Origin: Brevibacillus daliensis
GTDB taxonomy: Bacteria; Bacillota; Bacilli; Brevibacillales; Brevibacillaceae
Direction: 5' to 3'
Length of the DNA: 64,000 nt
Assembly: GCF_021245735.1 (NCBI RefSeq)
Contig: NZ_JAJISB010000004.1
Coordinates: 273,535 to 337,534, forward strand
Of this stretch, positions 1-7,517 are shown piece by piece. Under the pieces are notes generated by a model. That model worked only from the letters and a program-made list of their open reading frames with translations, was not told the origin of the DNA and made no database searches. The position numbers and the translations under genes were made by a program. How positions within the stretch are numbered: the stretch's first letter is position 1; every line of letters starts with the position of its first letter.

Positions 1-75
1 TATCTGCATAAGTGCAACTAAGGCTTTACCCGCGCTAGGGGCTTGATAAAACCAAGTTTTCTAATATGCATGGAG

Positions 76-1080
76 TTATCGGTGCATGTTCTGACTCTTA
101 GACTTCATGCTGTTGATTTTCTCAGTTTGTGTAGTTCCACCGAATTTACGTACAAGGTTATCCACTTCTGTCGAATGCATAGTATGGTCTTTTTTCATGG
201 AAGCAGTTGTCGATTTCTTCATAGTTGCTCCCAGATGGTTTAATTCTTGAACTAATGCAGGATCATGTGACAGGTATACCTTGTAATATCGTGGAGTGAT
301 GGAAAGGGCATTTGCTCTGGCCTTTGCCGCTTGTGAACGGCTATCTTTATCCGTTCCCTTGACACCAACCAAAACTTCTTTGTCCGTAACAAGAGCGGAA
401 GCATGTTGAATACCTGGTACCGTAGAAACGACTTGGCTGACTGCATCAGCCAAAGCTTCACGGTCTACGTAGACGAGTGGTTTTACATGATTTGCATTGA
501 TTATTGTTTTCCCATTCTGTTGTACACGGCCCTGTTTTGTTGAGTACCCTATGGAATGAGCATGGTGAGCAGTAGCGGTATTAAATTGATCATAGCTGCT
601 TCCATGCATTTTGTAATAGTTAAGAGGAGCTGTACCGGGGTGAGAATAAAGCCCAGCTCCTCTTGTGATATGACTACCGGAATATGGGTACCCACTTGTT
701 CCCATACCACCATAATTGGAGTATCCTCCAGACATACTCATAGTTCCGGACATACCTCTACTATCGTAAGCAGTAAAATCGTCATAGCCAGTATTTCTGT
801 TTATTCCGGTTGTCCCACTAAAACTTCTGGTCCGATTCCGACCATATATACCATCAATTTGATCCGTGCCGTACAAGTTGGATAAACCGTTGATACCAAT
901 ATTACCTGTTCGGTTATACCTGCTACCGTCATAGGTTGTGCCATAACCTCGATCCAGACTAGATTTGTTATAGTTTTTTGTATATGTGGTTCCATAAGAT
1001 CTTGTACCATACGTATTTGGTCCACAGGCAGAAGCGACAAGAGCGATACTTGCAATAGCTAACATCCATTTCTTTTGCAT
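76..1080 (-). CDS. yutC: YhcN/YlaJ-family spore lipoprotein (YutC-like)
   Basis: A 334-residue lipoprotein of the sporulation YhcN/YlaJ type. A short signal peptide ends in the lipobox LVASAC with the lipidated cysteine at residue 19. Residues about 25-165 are a low-complexity Gly/Tyr/Ser/Asn-rich stretch with recurring YGT, SGG and RGY motifs. The conserved part follows at about 190-300 (VDREALADAVSQVV, then ALVTDKEVLVGVKG). I start at the ATG at 1080 because AGGAGGTG sits 8 bases upstream. A TTG at 1098 is in frame but lies inside that binding site. In B. subtilis yutC is next to yutD, as recalled, which fits the gene at 1249. Family members are found in spores; a role in germination or the inner membrane is inference. 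The Gly/Tyr-rich region is longer than I would expect for the family. Confidence 0.85.
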   Translation of the reverse strand: MQKKWMLAIASIALVASACGPNTYGTRSYGTTYTKNYNKSSLDRGYGTTYDGSRYNRTGNIGINGLSNLYGTDQIDGIYGRNRTRSFSGTTGINRNTGYDDFTAYDSRGMSGTMSMSGGYSNYGGMGTSGYPYSGSHITRGAGLYSHPGTAPLNYYKMHGSSYDQFNTATAHHAHSIGYSTKQGRVQQNGKTIINANHVKPLVYVDREALADAVSQVVSTVPGIQHASALVTDKEVLVGVKGTDKDSRSQAAKARANALSITPRYYKVYLSHDPALVQELNHLGATMKKSTTASMKKDHTMHSTEVDNLVRKFGGTTQTEKINSMKSKSQNMHR

Positions 1081-1248
1081 GGGTGACACCTCCTGCAAGT
1101 TATGATACCCGCATTATGAATAGTTGCTCATGGGAATTACAGTGAAGGGTGCACGAATCCGCCTCGATGAAGAAGGTATGTTTTGTCACGTCAGAAAATA
1201 TGGTAAAATGGGTAAAGATGTTGAGGTTATGTAGAGGAGGAAACACTC

Positions 1249-1854
1249 TTGATTCGCTTGCAGGCAGGTGTATATGAGCTAATTGAAGAAAATCGTGAAG
1301 GCTGGAATCTTGAGGTTTGCAAGGAGCGGTACAGCGATGTTCTAGATAAGTACGATTTTATTGTGGGTGATTGGGGATATGGTCAGCTTCGTCTAAGAGG
1401 CTTTTTTGATAATTCCAATCGGAAAGTACCTTTTGAGCAAAAAATCGCTGCCCTGGATGAGTATTTGCAGGAATACTGCAATTTTGGATGCGCTTATTTT
1501 GTGTTAAAGCGTACGAAACGTCTCACAGGCAATGAACCGCAGGATGAAATGGACCTCATTGTGGAAAGTCCAGAACAGGAAGGCTCTTCTTCAGCACAAT
1601 CACCAAGCCCCTCTCGTCCTCGCAGCTATGAGCGTGCCATTAAACGTAGATCGGACAGAGGTGACAAGCCTGGTCGTTCTCCCCGACAAGATCGCTCTGA
1701 TCGTGAAGGTAAAGAGAAGCAGCTTGGTAGTTCGCCTAAAGGAAGCCGCGCTGAACAAGGTAATAAGGAACGTAAGAATTATCCTAGACCACCGCGAGAT
1801 AAAGTTGCACAATCACAATCATCAAATAAAAAGCCGCCACAAACGGATAAATAA
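1249..1854 (+). CDS. yutD: YutD-family protein with long basic disordered tail
   Basis: Residues 1-95 match the YutD family (DUF1027) by the pattern VYELIEENREGWN, then YDFIVGDWGYGQLRLRGF, then CNFGCAYFVLKR. The biochemical role of the family is unknown to me. After residue about 105 comes a tail of nearly 100 residues rich in Ser, Arg, Pro, Lys and Gln, with many RS, SP and KP pairs. It is probably disordered and possibly nucleic-acid binding (inference). The B. subtilis protein is only about 100 residues as I recall, so the tail is a lineage addition. The start is a TTG at 1249, 9 bases after GAGGAGG. A strong terminator follows directly. Confidence 0.85.
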   Translation: MIRLQAGVYELIEENREGWNLEVCKERYSDVLDKYDFIVGDWGYGQLRLRGFFDNSNRKVPFEQKIAALDEYLQEYCNFGCAYFVLKRTKRLTGNEPQDEMDLIVESPEQEGSSSAQSPSPSRPRSYERAIKRRSDRGDKPGRSPRQDRSDREGKEKQLGSSPKGSRAEQGNKERKNYPRPPRDKVAQSQSSNKKPPQTDK

Positions 1855-1860
1855 CAAAAA

Positions 1861-1887
1861 ACACCTGCCTAGGCGGGTGTTTTTTTA
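1861..1887 (+). terminator. Rho-independent terminator of yutD
   Basis: ACACCTGC pairs with GCGGGTGT around a CTAG loop and is followed by seven T. It begins six bases after the yutD stop. Confidence 0.9.
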
Positions 1888-1902
1888 CGGAATGATATTT
1901 TT

Positions 1903-2274
1903 CTAGTAAGAATCAAATTGGGATTCGTATCCATAGTAATCCCGGCCATCTACATTCCGATAATTAGGTTGAGCTTGCCACGGGAAAAATGGGAAAAAAG
2001 GAAAGAATGGGAAGAAAGGGTCTCTTCTTCTTCGACGTCCCCACTGAACAGGAATTGGCTGGTCATGCTGGTATCCGTAGTGCGAATAGGGTGAGTAAAC
2101 AGGGGCATAGTAATAAGGATGTTGGGGATAATACTGTGCCTCATAATATTGTGGATGTTGGCCATATTGATTGTAATGTTCTTGGTTTTCATGTTCTTGC
2201 CAATTGGCAGCATGCTGCTTGACTCCATCAGCCTGGTGCTTGGTAACATCATTACTTTCGTATTTGCTTTCCAT
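1903..2274 (-). CDS. Tyr/His/Pro-rich small protein, probable spore coat component
   Basis: A 123-residue protein with no enzyme motif. Residues 25-75 are rich in Tyr, His, Gln and Pro (HPQYYEAQYYPQHPYYY type). They are followed by GRRRRRD and four tandem FFP triplets, and the end is DYYGYESQFDSY. The start is ATG 2274 with AGGAGAG about 10 bases upstream. Tyr/His-rich low-complexity proteins are typical of Bacillales spore coats, and neighbours yutC and yutH are spore-related, so a coat role is likely but inferred. A longer reading frame covers the same DNA on the same strand in another frame; this one has the better ribosome binding site and a protein-like composition. Confidence 0.65.
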   Translation of the reverse strand: MESKYESNDVTKHQADGVKQHAANWQEHENQEHYNQYGQHPQYYEAQYYPQHPYYYAPVYSPYSHYGYQHDQPIPVQWGRRRRRDPFFPFFPFFPFFPWQAQPNYRNVDGRDYYGYESQFDSY

Positions 2275-2400
2275 ACTTGAGCACTCTCCTCACTATCTAG
2301 TATCGATTGCAGTATACGAGTAAGGTAGGCATTTGGCGTATGTCCATAAGGGAAATGGGCTATTAATAGGTAATATTGGGCGGTTGCCCTAATAGATAAA

Positions 2401-2427
2401 GCCAGAAGATAAGTACTATCTTCTGGC
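2401..2427 (-). terminator. Stem-loop downstream of the glpX-DUF3055 pair
   Basis: An 11-bp perfect stem (GCCAGAAGATA with TATCTTCTGGC) with a five-base loop lies just past the DUF3055 stop. On the minus strand it is followed only by a short T-rich run, so it may be a weak terminator. Confidence 0.55.
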
Positions 2428-2485
2428 TTCTTCATGGGGAGACTGAGAACGTCTCCTGAATGTTCACATCTATGGATAATATGGT

Positions 2486-2758
2486 TTACATGATAACGGC
2501 TAGTAGGAAATCCTTTAAATCTTCCGCTTCTTCTTCCGTAACCTGGAAGGCGTGTTCCAAATATCCTTCTTCTTCCAAATCATCTGAACCAATAATGGCA
2601 CTTCTACCGTTTTGAATGTTAACGACTAGTTTTTTACCATAAAAACGACTCGTTTTAGTAATGGCCAGATCATAGCGGGCATGTTCACCCATGAAACTGA
2701 CAAAACGAGTAGTGGTTTCCTCCGAGTCATCATACAGGAAAAAAAGATCCGGGTTCAT
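2486..2758 (-). CDS. DUF3055-family protein
   Basis: A 90-residue acidic protein starting MNPDLFFLYDDSEETTTRFVS. I recognise it as the Bacillales DUF3055 family; its function is unknown to me. It begins 8 bases after the end of glpX on the same strand, so the two are very likely co-transcribed. There is no signal peptide or membrane segment. The C-terminal third is Glu/Asp-rich (EEEGYLEHAFQVTEEEAEDL). Confidence 0.75.
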   Translation of the reverse strand: MNPDLFFLYDDSEETTTRFVSFMGEHARYDLAITKTSRFYGKKLVVNIQNGRSAIIGSDDLEEEGYLEHAFQVTEEEAEDLKDFLLAVIM

Positions 2759-2766
2759 TTATCTAC

Positions 2767-3741
2767 CTACTTCCCAAGTATAATAGCTTTATGCTCCATA
2801 TCATGCATAGCGCGAACAAAACGGATTGTTTTGGTTCTGGCACGCATAACAATGGAGTGCGTCTCAGCTATATTATGACCTAAGATTTTAACTCCTGGCA
2901 ACAATTCTCCGTCTGAAACTCCAGTTGCAGCAAACAGAGCATCATTTCCCTTAACCAAATCATCGATCAACAGAATTTGTTCCGGATCAGCCAGTCCCAT
3001 GTTGCAGCAACGTTCGCGCTCTTCCTCATTTTGAGGTACAAGCTGGGCTTGCATGTCTCCACCTAGACATTTAATGGCAGCAGCGCTGATAACCCCCTCA
3101 GGAGCACCACCAATACCAACAAAGAGATCGATTCCTGTGTTTGGCATGCATGCGGCAATCGCAGCGCCAACATCACCATCGCCAAATAGCTTAACACGAG
3201 CTCCTTTTGCCAGTACAGCATCAATGATCGCCTGATGACGTTCACGTTCTTGAATAATAACCGTTACATCCTCAACGCGTTTGAAATTGGCTTCTGCTAC
3301 AACATCTATCATTTTTTCAACTGAGTCATCAATCTGAATCTTTCCTGCTGCGGCAGGACCGACAACCATTTTTCTCATATACATGTCAGGAGCATGCAAC
3401 AGGCTGCCTTTTTTCCCAATTGCTACAACGGCCATAGCATTGTTTTGACCTTTGGAAACGATTGTAGTCCCTTCCAGGGGATCAACGGCAATGTCTACTT
3501 CTGGTGTATTGGCGGCGCATGTTCCTAGTTTTTCACCAATATAAAGCATAGGAGCTTCATCCAGTTCACCTTCTCCAATGACAACCGTTCCATTCATATT
3601 AATAGATTCGAACATAGATCGCATTGCCTTGGTAGCAGCATCATCTGCCTCGTTCTTTTTACCTCGTCCCATCCATTCAGCTGAAGCTAGAGCAGCTGCT
3701 TCTGTTACCCGTACGACTTCCAGTGTGAAATCTCTATCCAT
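2767..3741 (-). CDS. glpX: Class II fructose-1,6-bisphosphatase
   Basis: A 324-residue GlpX-type phosphatase that hydrolyses fructose-1,6-bisphosphate to fructose-6-phosphate in gluconeogenesis. Metal and substrate motifs are intact: NEADDAAT (Asp33), GEGELDEAP (Glu57) and AVDPLEGTT (Asp87, Glu90), followed by the expected GGAPEGV and LGGDMQ segments. The length is normal for the family. The start at 3741 has GGAGGG 6-7 bases upstream. It is the first gene of a pair with DUF3055. Confidence 0.95.
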   Translation of the reverse strand: MDRDFTLEVVRVTEAAALASAEWMGRGKKNEADDAATKAMRSMFESINMNGTVVIGEGELDEAPMLYIGEKLGTCAANTPEVDIAVDPLEGTTIVSKGQNNAMAVVAIGKKGSLLHAPDMYMRKMVVGPAAAGKIQIDDSVEKMIDVVAEANFKRVEDVTVIIQERERHQAIIDAVLAKGARVKLFGDGDVGAAIAACMPNTGIDLFVGIGGAPEGVISAAAIKCLGGDMQAQLVPQNEEERERCCNMGLADPEQILLIDDLVKGNDALFAATGVSDGELLPGVKILGHNIAETHSIVMRARTKTIRFVRAMHDMEHKAIILGK

Positions 3742-3994
3742 GTTTTTCCCTCCACGCTACTCTTCTGTTTTATATTTACGTAAACCCGTGGCTCTATTTC
3801 GGTTATATTCTATCATAGATACAGCGTGAAAATAGATGTAGAGTTTATGGAAAAGCGAAAGAAAGGAAATAAGTTGCTTATAATGTGCGGATTTATACGA
3901 TTCTAAGCAATTGTAGGATACTCTCTAAAAGCTATCAGATACATTTTCATCTTCTGCTTTTTTGCTATAATGGGGATGAAAGAAGGTGAGTCTG

Positions 3995-4111
3995 GTGTCA
4001 AAGGAGATTTCTGAGAGCGTGCTGATTTTAATGGTTGTTGTTCTTACTTTTGTAGGCACGATCTTTTGGGCAAAACGGGCTTCCAAGAAACGCAAAAAAC
4101 AGGACGAATAG
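3995..4111 (+). CDS. 38-residue single-pass membrane peptide
   Basis: A short frame from GTG 3995 to TAG 4111. AGAAGGTGAG lies about 7 bases upstream of the start. The peptide is VSKEISESV, then a hydrophobic span (LILMVVVLTFVGTIFWA), then a strongly basic tail (KRASKKRKKQDE). This is the layout of an N-out, C-in single-span membrane peptide. It ends 11 bases before the yutE start, so it is probably co-transcribed with yutE. I do not recognise a family. Confidence 0.55.
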   Translation: MSKEISESVLILMVVVLTFVGTIFWAKRASKKRKKQDE

Positions 4112-4122
4112 GCGGGATACAC

Positions 4123-4557
4123 GTGTACAACGTAAATACAAACAAGATCGAAACCGTGTTGACGTATATGGAAAAAATGCTAGCTATTTTAGAGGAACTT
4201 CTCACGTATTCTGATGAAACCATTCAGCAGGATGATACGAAAAAACTGGCAACTGAGCGGGCATTTCATCTTTGTATAGAAGGTATTGCTGATGTAGGAA
4301 ACGCACTTATCGATGGTTTTATCATGCGAGATCCAGGTAGTTATACTGATATCGTAGAAATTTTGCGAGACGAGCAGGTACTTACAGAAGGGCAGGCAGC
4401 TGCTCTACACCAGGTCGTAACCTTCCGTAAACCGCTTGCCCATGACTATACAGAAGTGCCAGTTGCTGACATGATAATTCTGATTCGTCAGTCTCTTCCT
4501 GATCTTATGACATTTGCTCCATCAGTAAGGGCGTATGTAAAAAAGGAGCTATTTTAG
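4123..4557 (+). CDS. yutE: YutE, DUF86/HepT-like protein
   Basis: A 144-residue all-helical protein of the DUF86/HepT-like family. The motif DGFIMRDPGSYTDIVEILRDEQV is the conserved core. HepT proteins are RNase toxins with an R-X4-6-H motif. Here RDPGSY lacks a fitting His, so RNase activity is doubtful, and no MNT nucleotidyltransferase antitoxin lies alongside. I chose GTG 4123 because the peptide VYNVNTNKIE lines up with the recalled B. subtilis YutE start; an upstream in-frame ATG at 4066 would overlap the small gene before it. Its position beside yutD, yutF and glpX supports the yutE assignment. Confidence 0.8.
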   Translation: MYNVNTNKIETVLTYMEKMLAILEELLTYSDETIQQDDTKKLATERAFHLCIEGIADVGNALIDGFIMRDPGSYTDIVEILRDEQVLTEGQAAALHQVVTFRKPLAHDYTEVPVADMIILIRQSLPDLMTFAPSVRAYVKKELF

Positions 4558-4562
4558 CGAAG

Positions 4563-4627
4563 AAAACCAGAAGTCCCGCATGTGTGCAGAATTCGGTTCG
4601 GCATGTGTTGGGATGTATGGTTTTTTT
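4563..4627 (+). terminator. Long imperfect stem-loop after yutE
   Basis: AAAACCA pairs with TGGTTTT at the base, with an inner TCCC/GGGA pairing, and a T run follows. It is a probable terminator of yutE and lies immediately before repeat R2. Confidence 0.55.
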
Positions 4628-4631
4628 ACTT

Positions 4632-4940
4632 AATGACTACTGTAGTGGGGATGCAGAAGAAGCACATTTTTGTCTGTGAACTCGTTAAGGTCCAGCAAAG
4701 AAACGTAGACTTTCCGCACTCTTTGCCGAGTAGCTAAGTAGGACCTTAAATAGTTCTGGACAAAAAATGCGCTTCTTCTGCCAAGGGCTGTAGACGATTA
4801 AAAAAGCCAGAATCAAAACCAAAGGAATGAAAAACCATCTTCTCTTTTCACAAGGAGCGTCTTGGCGAAGCCCAACTCAGCGGGGTGAAGACTTTTAGCG
4901 AAGGGTGAAAAGAGAAGCTGGTTTTCTCCACTAAGGTAGG
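4632..4940. repeat. Repeat R2, copy A (309 bp, two adjacent long stem-loops)
   Basis: A non-coding element sharing its ends and most of its sequence with a 490-bp copy at 22351-22840. The first stem pairs GCAGAAGAAGC near 4653 with GCTTCTTCTGC near 4770. The second pairs CTTCTCTTTTC near 4840 with GAAAAGAGAAG near 4908. The inner palindromes found in the other copy are absent here. Both copies begin AATGACTACTGTA and end close to CTCCACTA. This element fills most of the gap between yutE and the next regulator gene. Confidence 0.75.
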
Positions 4941-5109
4941 GTGAAAACCAGCTTTTATTATCTTTCTTAGAAAAATGGGAAAAATCACACTTTGAACTTG
5001 TTTCAGGATTGACAAATTTAGATGCTTATTATTAAACAAAAGACTTTCATTAGTTTACTAATCGATTGGAATGAGCTACAATAAGGTTCAAGAAGGGATG
5101 GTGAAACGT

Positions 5110-5745
5110 GTGTCAAAGGAACAAGCATCAACGCGCGACCAGATACTGCATATGCTTAAACTGAAGGGACAGCTATCCGTCAGTGATATTGCTCAGGATC
5201 TGGGCATTACCGAAATGGCCGTGCGTCGCCATCTCAATACGTTGGAGCGCGACAACCTGATTCAGTCTTCACTGGTGCGGCAAGCTATGGGGCGTCCTAC
5301 TAATGTGTACTCCTTATCTCAAGAGGCTGATGAGTTATTCCCACGCAATTATCACGATTTTACGCTGGATTTTTTACAGGACATCGCTGATTTGGATGGG
5401 GAAGAAAAGATAAATGCTTTATTCCGCAGACGGAAAGATCGTTTGGAAGAAAACTATCGTCCGTTTATCCAAGGGGACTTGGAGGAACGAGTAGCGGCAT
5501 TAGCGGAGATTCAAAACCAAAAGGGTTATATGGTAGAGTGGGGAAAGGATGAAGTAACAGGGGATTACTTCCTCAAGGAATTTAACTGTCCGATCTCGCA
5601 GGTCGCCAAGCAATTTAATCAAGCATGTAGTTGTGAGCTTTCCCTATTCCAGCAAGTACTGGATACGAAAGTGGAGCAGTCCTCGTGTATAGCAAAGGGC
5701 GGCGACAAATGCCTGTACAAAATTAAACAAAAACCTCAAACATAA
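5110..5745 (+). CDS. Winged-helix regulator with C-terminal cysteines (SufR-like)
   Basis: A 211-residue DNA-binding protein. Residues 8-70 form a winged helix (STRDQILHMLKLKGQLSVSDIAQDLGITEMAVRRHL), and GRPTNVYSLS marks the wing end. The C-terminal domain carries Cys160, Cys173, Cys175, Cys193 and Cys201. The first spacing, C-x12-C, resembles the [Fe-S]-sensing SufR family, so this may sense Fe-S status or a metal (inference). I start at GTG 5110 with AGAAGGG 10 bases upstream; earlier in-frame ATG (5071, 5098) and GTG (5101) codons are poorly spaced. It is a single-gene unit closed by a good terminator. Confidence 0.75.
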   Translation: MSKEQASTRDQILHMLKLKGQLSVSDIAQDLGITEMAVRRHLNTLERDNLIQSSLVRQAMGRPTNVYSLSQEADELFPRNYHDFTLDFLQDIADLDGEEKINALFRRRKDRLEENYRPFIQGDLEERVAALAEIQNQKGYMVEWGKDEVTGDYFLKEFNCPISQVAKQFNQACSCELSLFQQVLDTKVEQSSCIAKGGDKCLYKIKQKPQT

Positions 5746-5751
5746 GGTATG

Positions 5752-5788
5752 AAGAAGTCCCCAATCGAAGAAGTAGGGACTTCTTTTT
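5752..5788 (+). terminator. Rho-independent terminator
   Basis: AAGAAGTCCC pairs with GGGACTTCTT and is followed by T5. It lies just after the winged-helix regulator stop. Confidence 0.85.
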
Positions 5789-5789
5789 A

Positions 5790-5853
5790 ATGGATGTTTT
5801 TCATGTATATCAGGAAGTAACACCTGCAAGTATATACATTCTGATACAGTAAT
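5790..5853 (-). repeat. Repeat R1, reversed partial copy
   Basis: Read on the minus strand this gives ACTGTATCAGAATGTATATA, then CCTGATATACATGAAAAACATCC. That matches the first two thirds of the R1 family; the best copies are at 43657-44073 and 45736-45844. The tail hairpin half is missing. Confidence 0.65.
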
Positions 5854-5963
5854 AAAAGCCACTCCATTTGGAGAGGTTTTTTCTGTGAAAAACGTCTCGA
5901 CGTTTTTCATAAGAGTGAAATGTGACCGCTTGCGGTCCAACAAAACGGTAATGACCGTTTTGT
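5854..5963. repeat. Repeat R3, copy A (terminator-like hairpin plus three palindromes)
   Basis: A terminator-like hairpin (CCACTCC/GGAGAGG, then T6) is followed by three palindromes: 5887-5908 (GAAAAACGTC arms), 5924-5937 (GACCGC TT GCGGTC) and 5940-5963 (arms ending ACAAAACGG). The same triple array recurs at 63843-63924 with near-identical arms. No coding capacity is evident. Confidence 0.75.
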
Positions 5964-6062
5964 TACTATAATTGATAGGAAGACTCGCAATACGTAGCAG
6001 TGTCTTCGATAAGAATTCACCATCTGAGATGTACATACTTATTGATGAAAGGGTTTGGAACA

Positions 6063-6842
6063 TTGAAGAACTATAAAGGATATCTACTAGATCTTGACGG
6101 AACAATCTATCACGGTACACGAGTTATTCCAGAAGCAATTACATTTATTAATGAACTAAATAAACGAGGAATTCCATACCTGTATCTTACCAACAATTCA
6201 ATGGTTACAGCAGAAGGTGTAGCCGACCGTTTGAGTGGCATGGGGATTCCTGCAAAACCAGAGCAGGTATATACAACAAGCATGGCGACTGCCACTTATT
6301 TGGCTGATCAGAAGGAGAAAGATAAAACGTTCTTCGCAATTGGAGAAACTGGGGTTTTTGAAGCAATGAACAAGGAAGGATTCACGTACACGGAAAATAA
6401 TCCTTCTTATGTAGTCGTAGGGCTGGATCGTCAATTCACCTATGAAAAGCTCTCCATTGCTGCAAGAGCAATCCGCAATGGTGCTACATTTGTTGCTACC
6501 AATATTGACCCAGCGTTACCAACAGAAAATGGATTTTTGCCAGGAGGAGGCTCCATCGTTGCTTCCGTAACCACTGCCTCTGCGACAAAACCAACTGTTA
6601 TTGGTAAACCTGAGCGCATTATTGTGGAATACGCATTAGAAAAATTAGGGACATCCCCTGAGGAGACTATCATTGTCGGGGACAATCTCCTGACTGATAT
6701 CCAAGCAGGAGTCAATGCAGGTATTGACTCACTGCTCGTACTATCAGGCTATTCTACAAAGGATGACGCAGATAAATATGAAGTGTCTCCTACTTACATC
6801 GAGGAAAGCTTGCTTACTTGGATTCAGAAGATGCCATCTTAG
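6063..6842 (+). CDS. yutF: YutF, HAD-superfamily IIA (NagD-like) phosphatase
   Basis: A 259-residue HAD phosphatase of the NagD/YutF group. Motif I is GYLLDLDGT (Asp10, Asp12), motif II is LTNNS, the C2 cap holds the GVVVG-like VVVGLDRQFTYEKL, and the last motifs are IGKPE and VGDNLLTDIQAG. The substrate is probably a small phospho-metabolite such as a nucleoside or sugar phosphate; this is unproven. I start at TTG 6063 because GAAAGGG is well placed and LKNYKGYLLDLDGT matches the known family start. An ATG at 6045 is possible. The last 29 bases overlap the convergent yutG. Confidence 0.88.
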   Translation: MKNYKGYLLDLDGTIYHGTRVIPEAITFINELNKRGIPYLYLTNNSMVTAEGVADRLSGMGIPAKPEQVYTTSMATATYLADQKEKDKTFFAIGETGVFEAMNKEGFTYTENNPSYVVVGLDRQFTYEKLSIAARAIRNGATFVATNIDPALPTENGFLPGGGSIVASVTTASATKPTVIGKPERIIVEYALEKLGTSPEETIIVGDNLLTDIQAGVNAGIDSLLVLSGYSTKDDADKYEVSPTYIEESLLTWIQKMPS

Positions 6843-7362
6843 CGCGGTAAGCTTCTTCCTGTCTGTGTCGATAACGGTGAGCAAGCCGGCTTGAAGCTGC
6901 GGCAGCAATGGCACCTACAAGGTCATCCAGAAATGTATGTATGCCATATGCCTTGTCGTTCAGTTTTTGCAGAACGCCGTATTTACGTTTATCGGCATAT
7001 CCGTAGTTGGTAAAACCAATACTGCCATACAGATTAACAATGGCGAGGGACATTACTTCGTCTACACCATATAGTGATTCGTCATTTGCAAGCATTTCTT
7101 GAAGCGGGGAGATGAGTTTGCCCTCTTCTGCCAGCATATCCAGTTGAATGCCGGTTAGGAGGGCATTCTGTACTTCCCGCTTATTTAATACAGCATGAAT
7201 ACTTTCAAGTGCTTGGTCCATTGTGATATCCGGGATGTAATTTTCCTGTAAGATCATTACGATCTCACCGATATCTTCAAGTGTAACACCGCGTTGTTCC
7301 AATAGCTCCAATGCTTTTTGATAAACCTGGTCACTCCAGATAATTACTTTGTCATCTTCCAA
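6814..7362 (-). CDS. yutG: YutG, phosphatidylglycerophosphatase A-family protein
   Basis: A 182-residue protein of the PgpA superfamily, recognised by GVTLEDIGEIVMILQENYIPD, the LYGSIGFTNYGYADK segment and HTFLDDLVGAIAAAASSRLAHR. Unlike E. coli PgpA this Bacillus-type form is soluble and short. Whether it dephosphorylates phosphatidylglycerophosphate is not settled by sequence. The start is TTG 7362 with GAGGGG 7-8 bases upstream. It converges on and overlaps the end of yutF. Confidence 0.82.
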   Translation of the reverse strand: MEDDKVIIWSDQVYQKALELLEQRGVTLEDIGEIVMILQENYIPDITMDQALESIHAVLNKREVQNALLTGIQLDMLAEEGKLISPLQEMLANDESLYGVDEVMSLAIVNLYGSIGFTNYGYADKRKYGVLQKLNDKAYGIHTFLDDLVGAIAAAASSRLAHRYRHRQEEAYRAKMASSESK

Positions 7363-7517
7363 CGAGTATCCCCTCTTTTTTAGATATTGGTACGGATAGT
7401 ATTAGGTTGCTTACTAATGACTATACCCAAAAGTAAACATGACCTAATTTGTTCACTAGGCACCTTTCCTTCGTTTGATTCATAAAATGAAATTCAGCAA
7501 GGATAGGAGGTCGCATT

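Noticed and set aside
1950..2435. A 161-codon frame on the minus strand
   Set aside because: It overlaps the 123-residue coat-like gene in another frame, lacks a good binding site and runs through a stem-loop.
4123..4557. HepT/MNT toxin-antitoxin pair
   Set aside because: No nucleotidyltransferase partner and no clear RX4-6H motif; the gene fits yutE of the conserved block.
5644..6120. A 158-codon minus-strand frame
   Set aside because: It reads through the regulator 3-prime end, a terminator and repeats R1 and R3; a similar peptide (MKNVETFFTEK) appears at 63783-63980 only because both translate R3.
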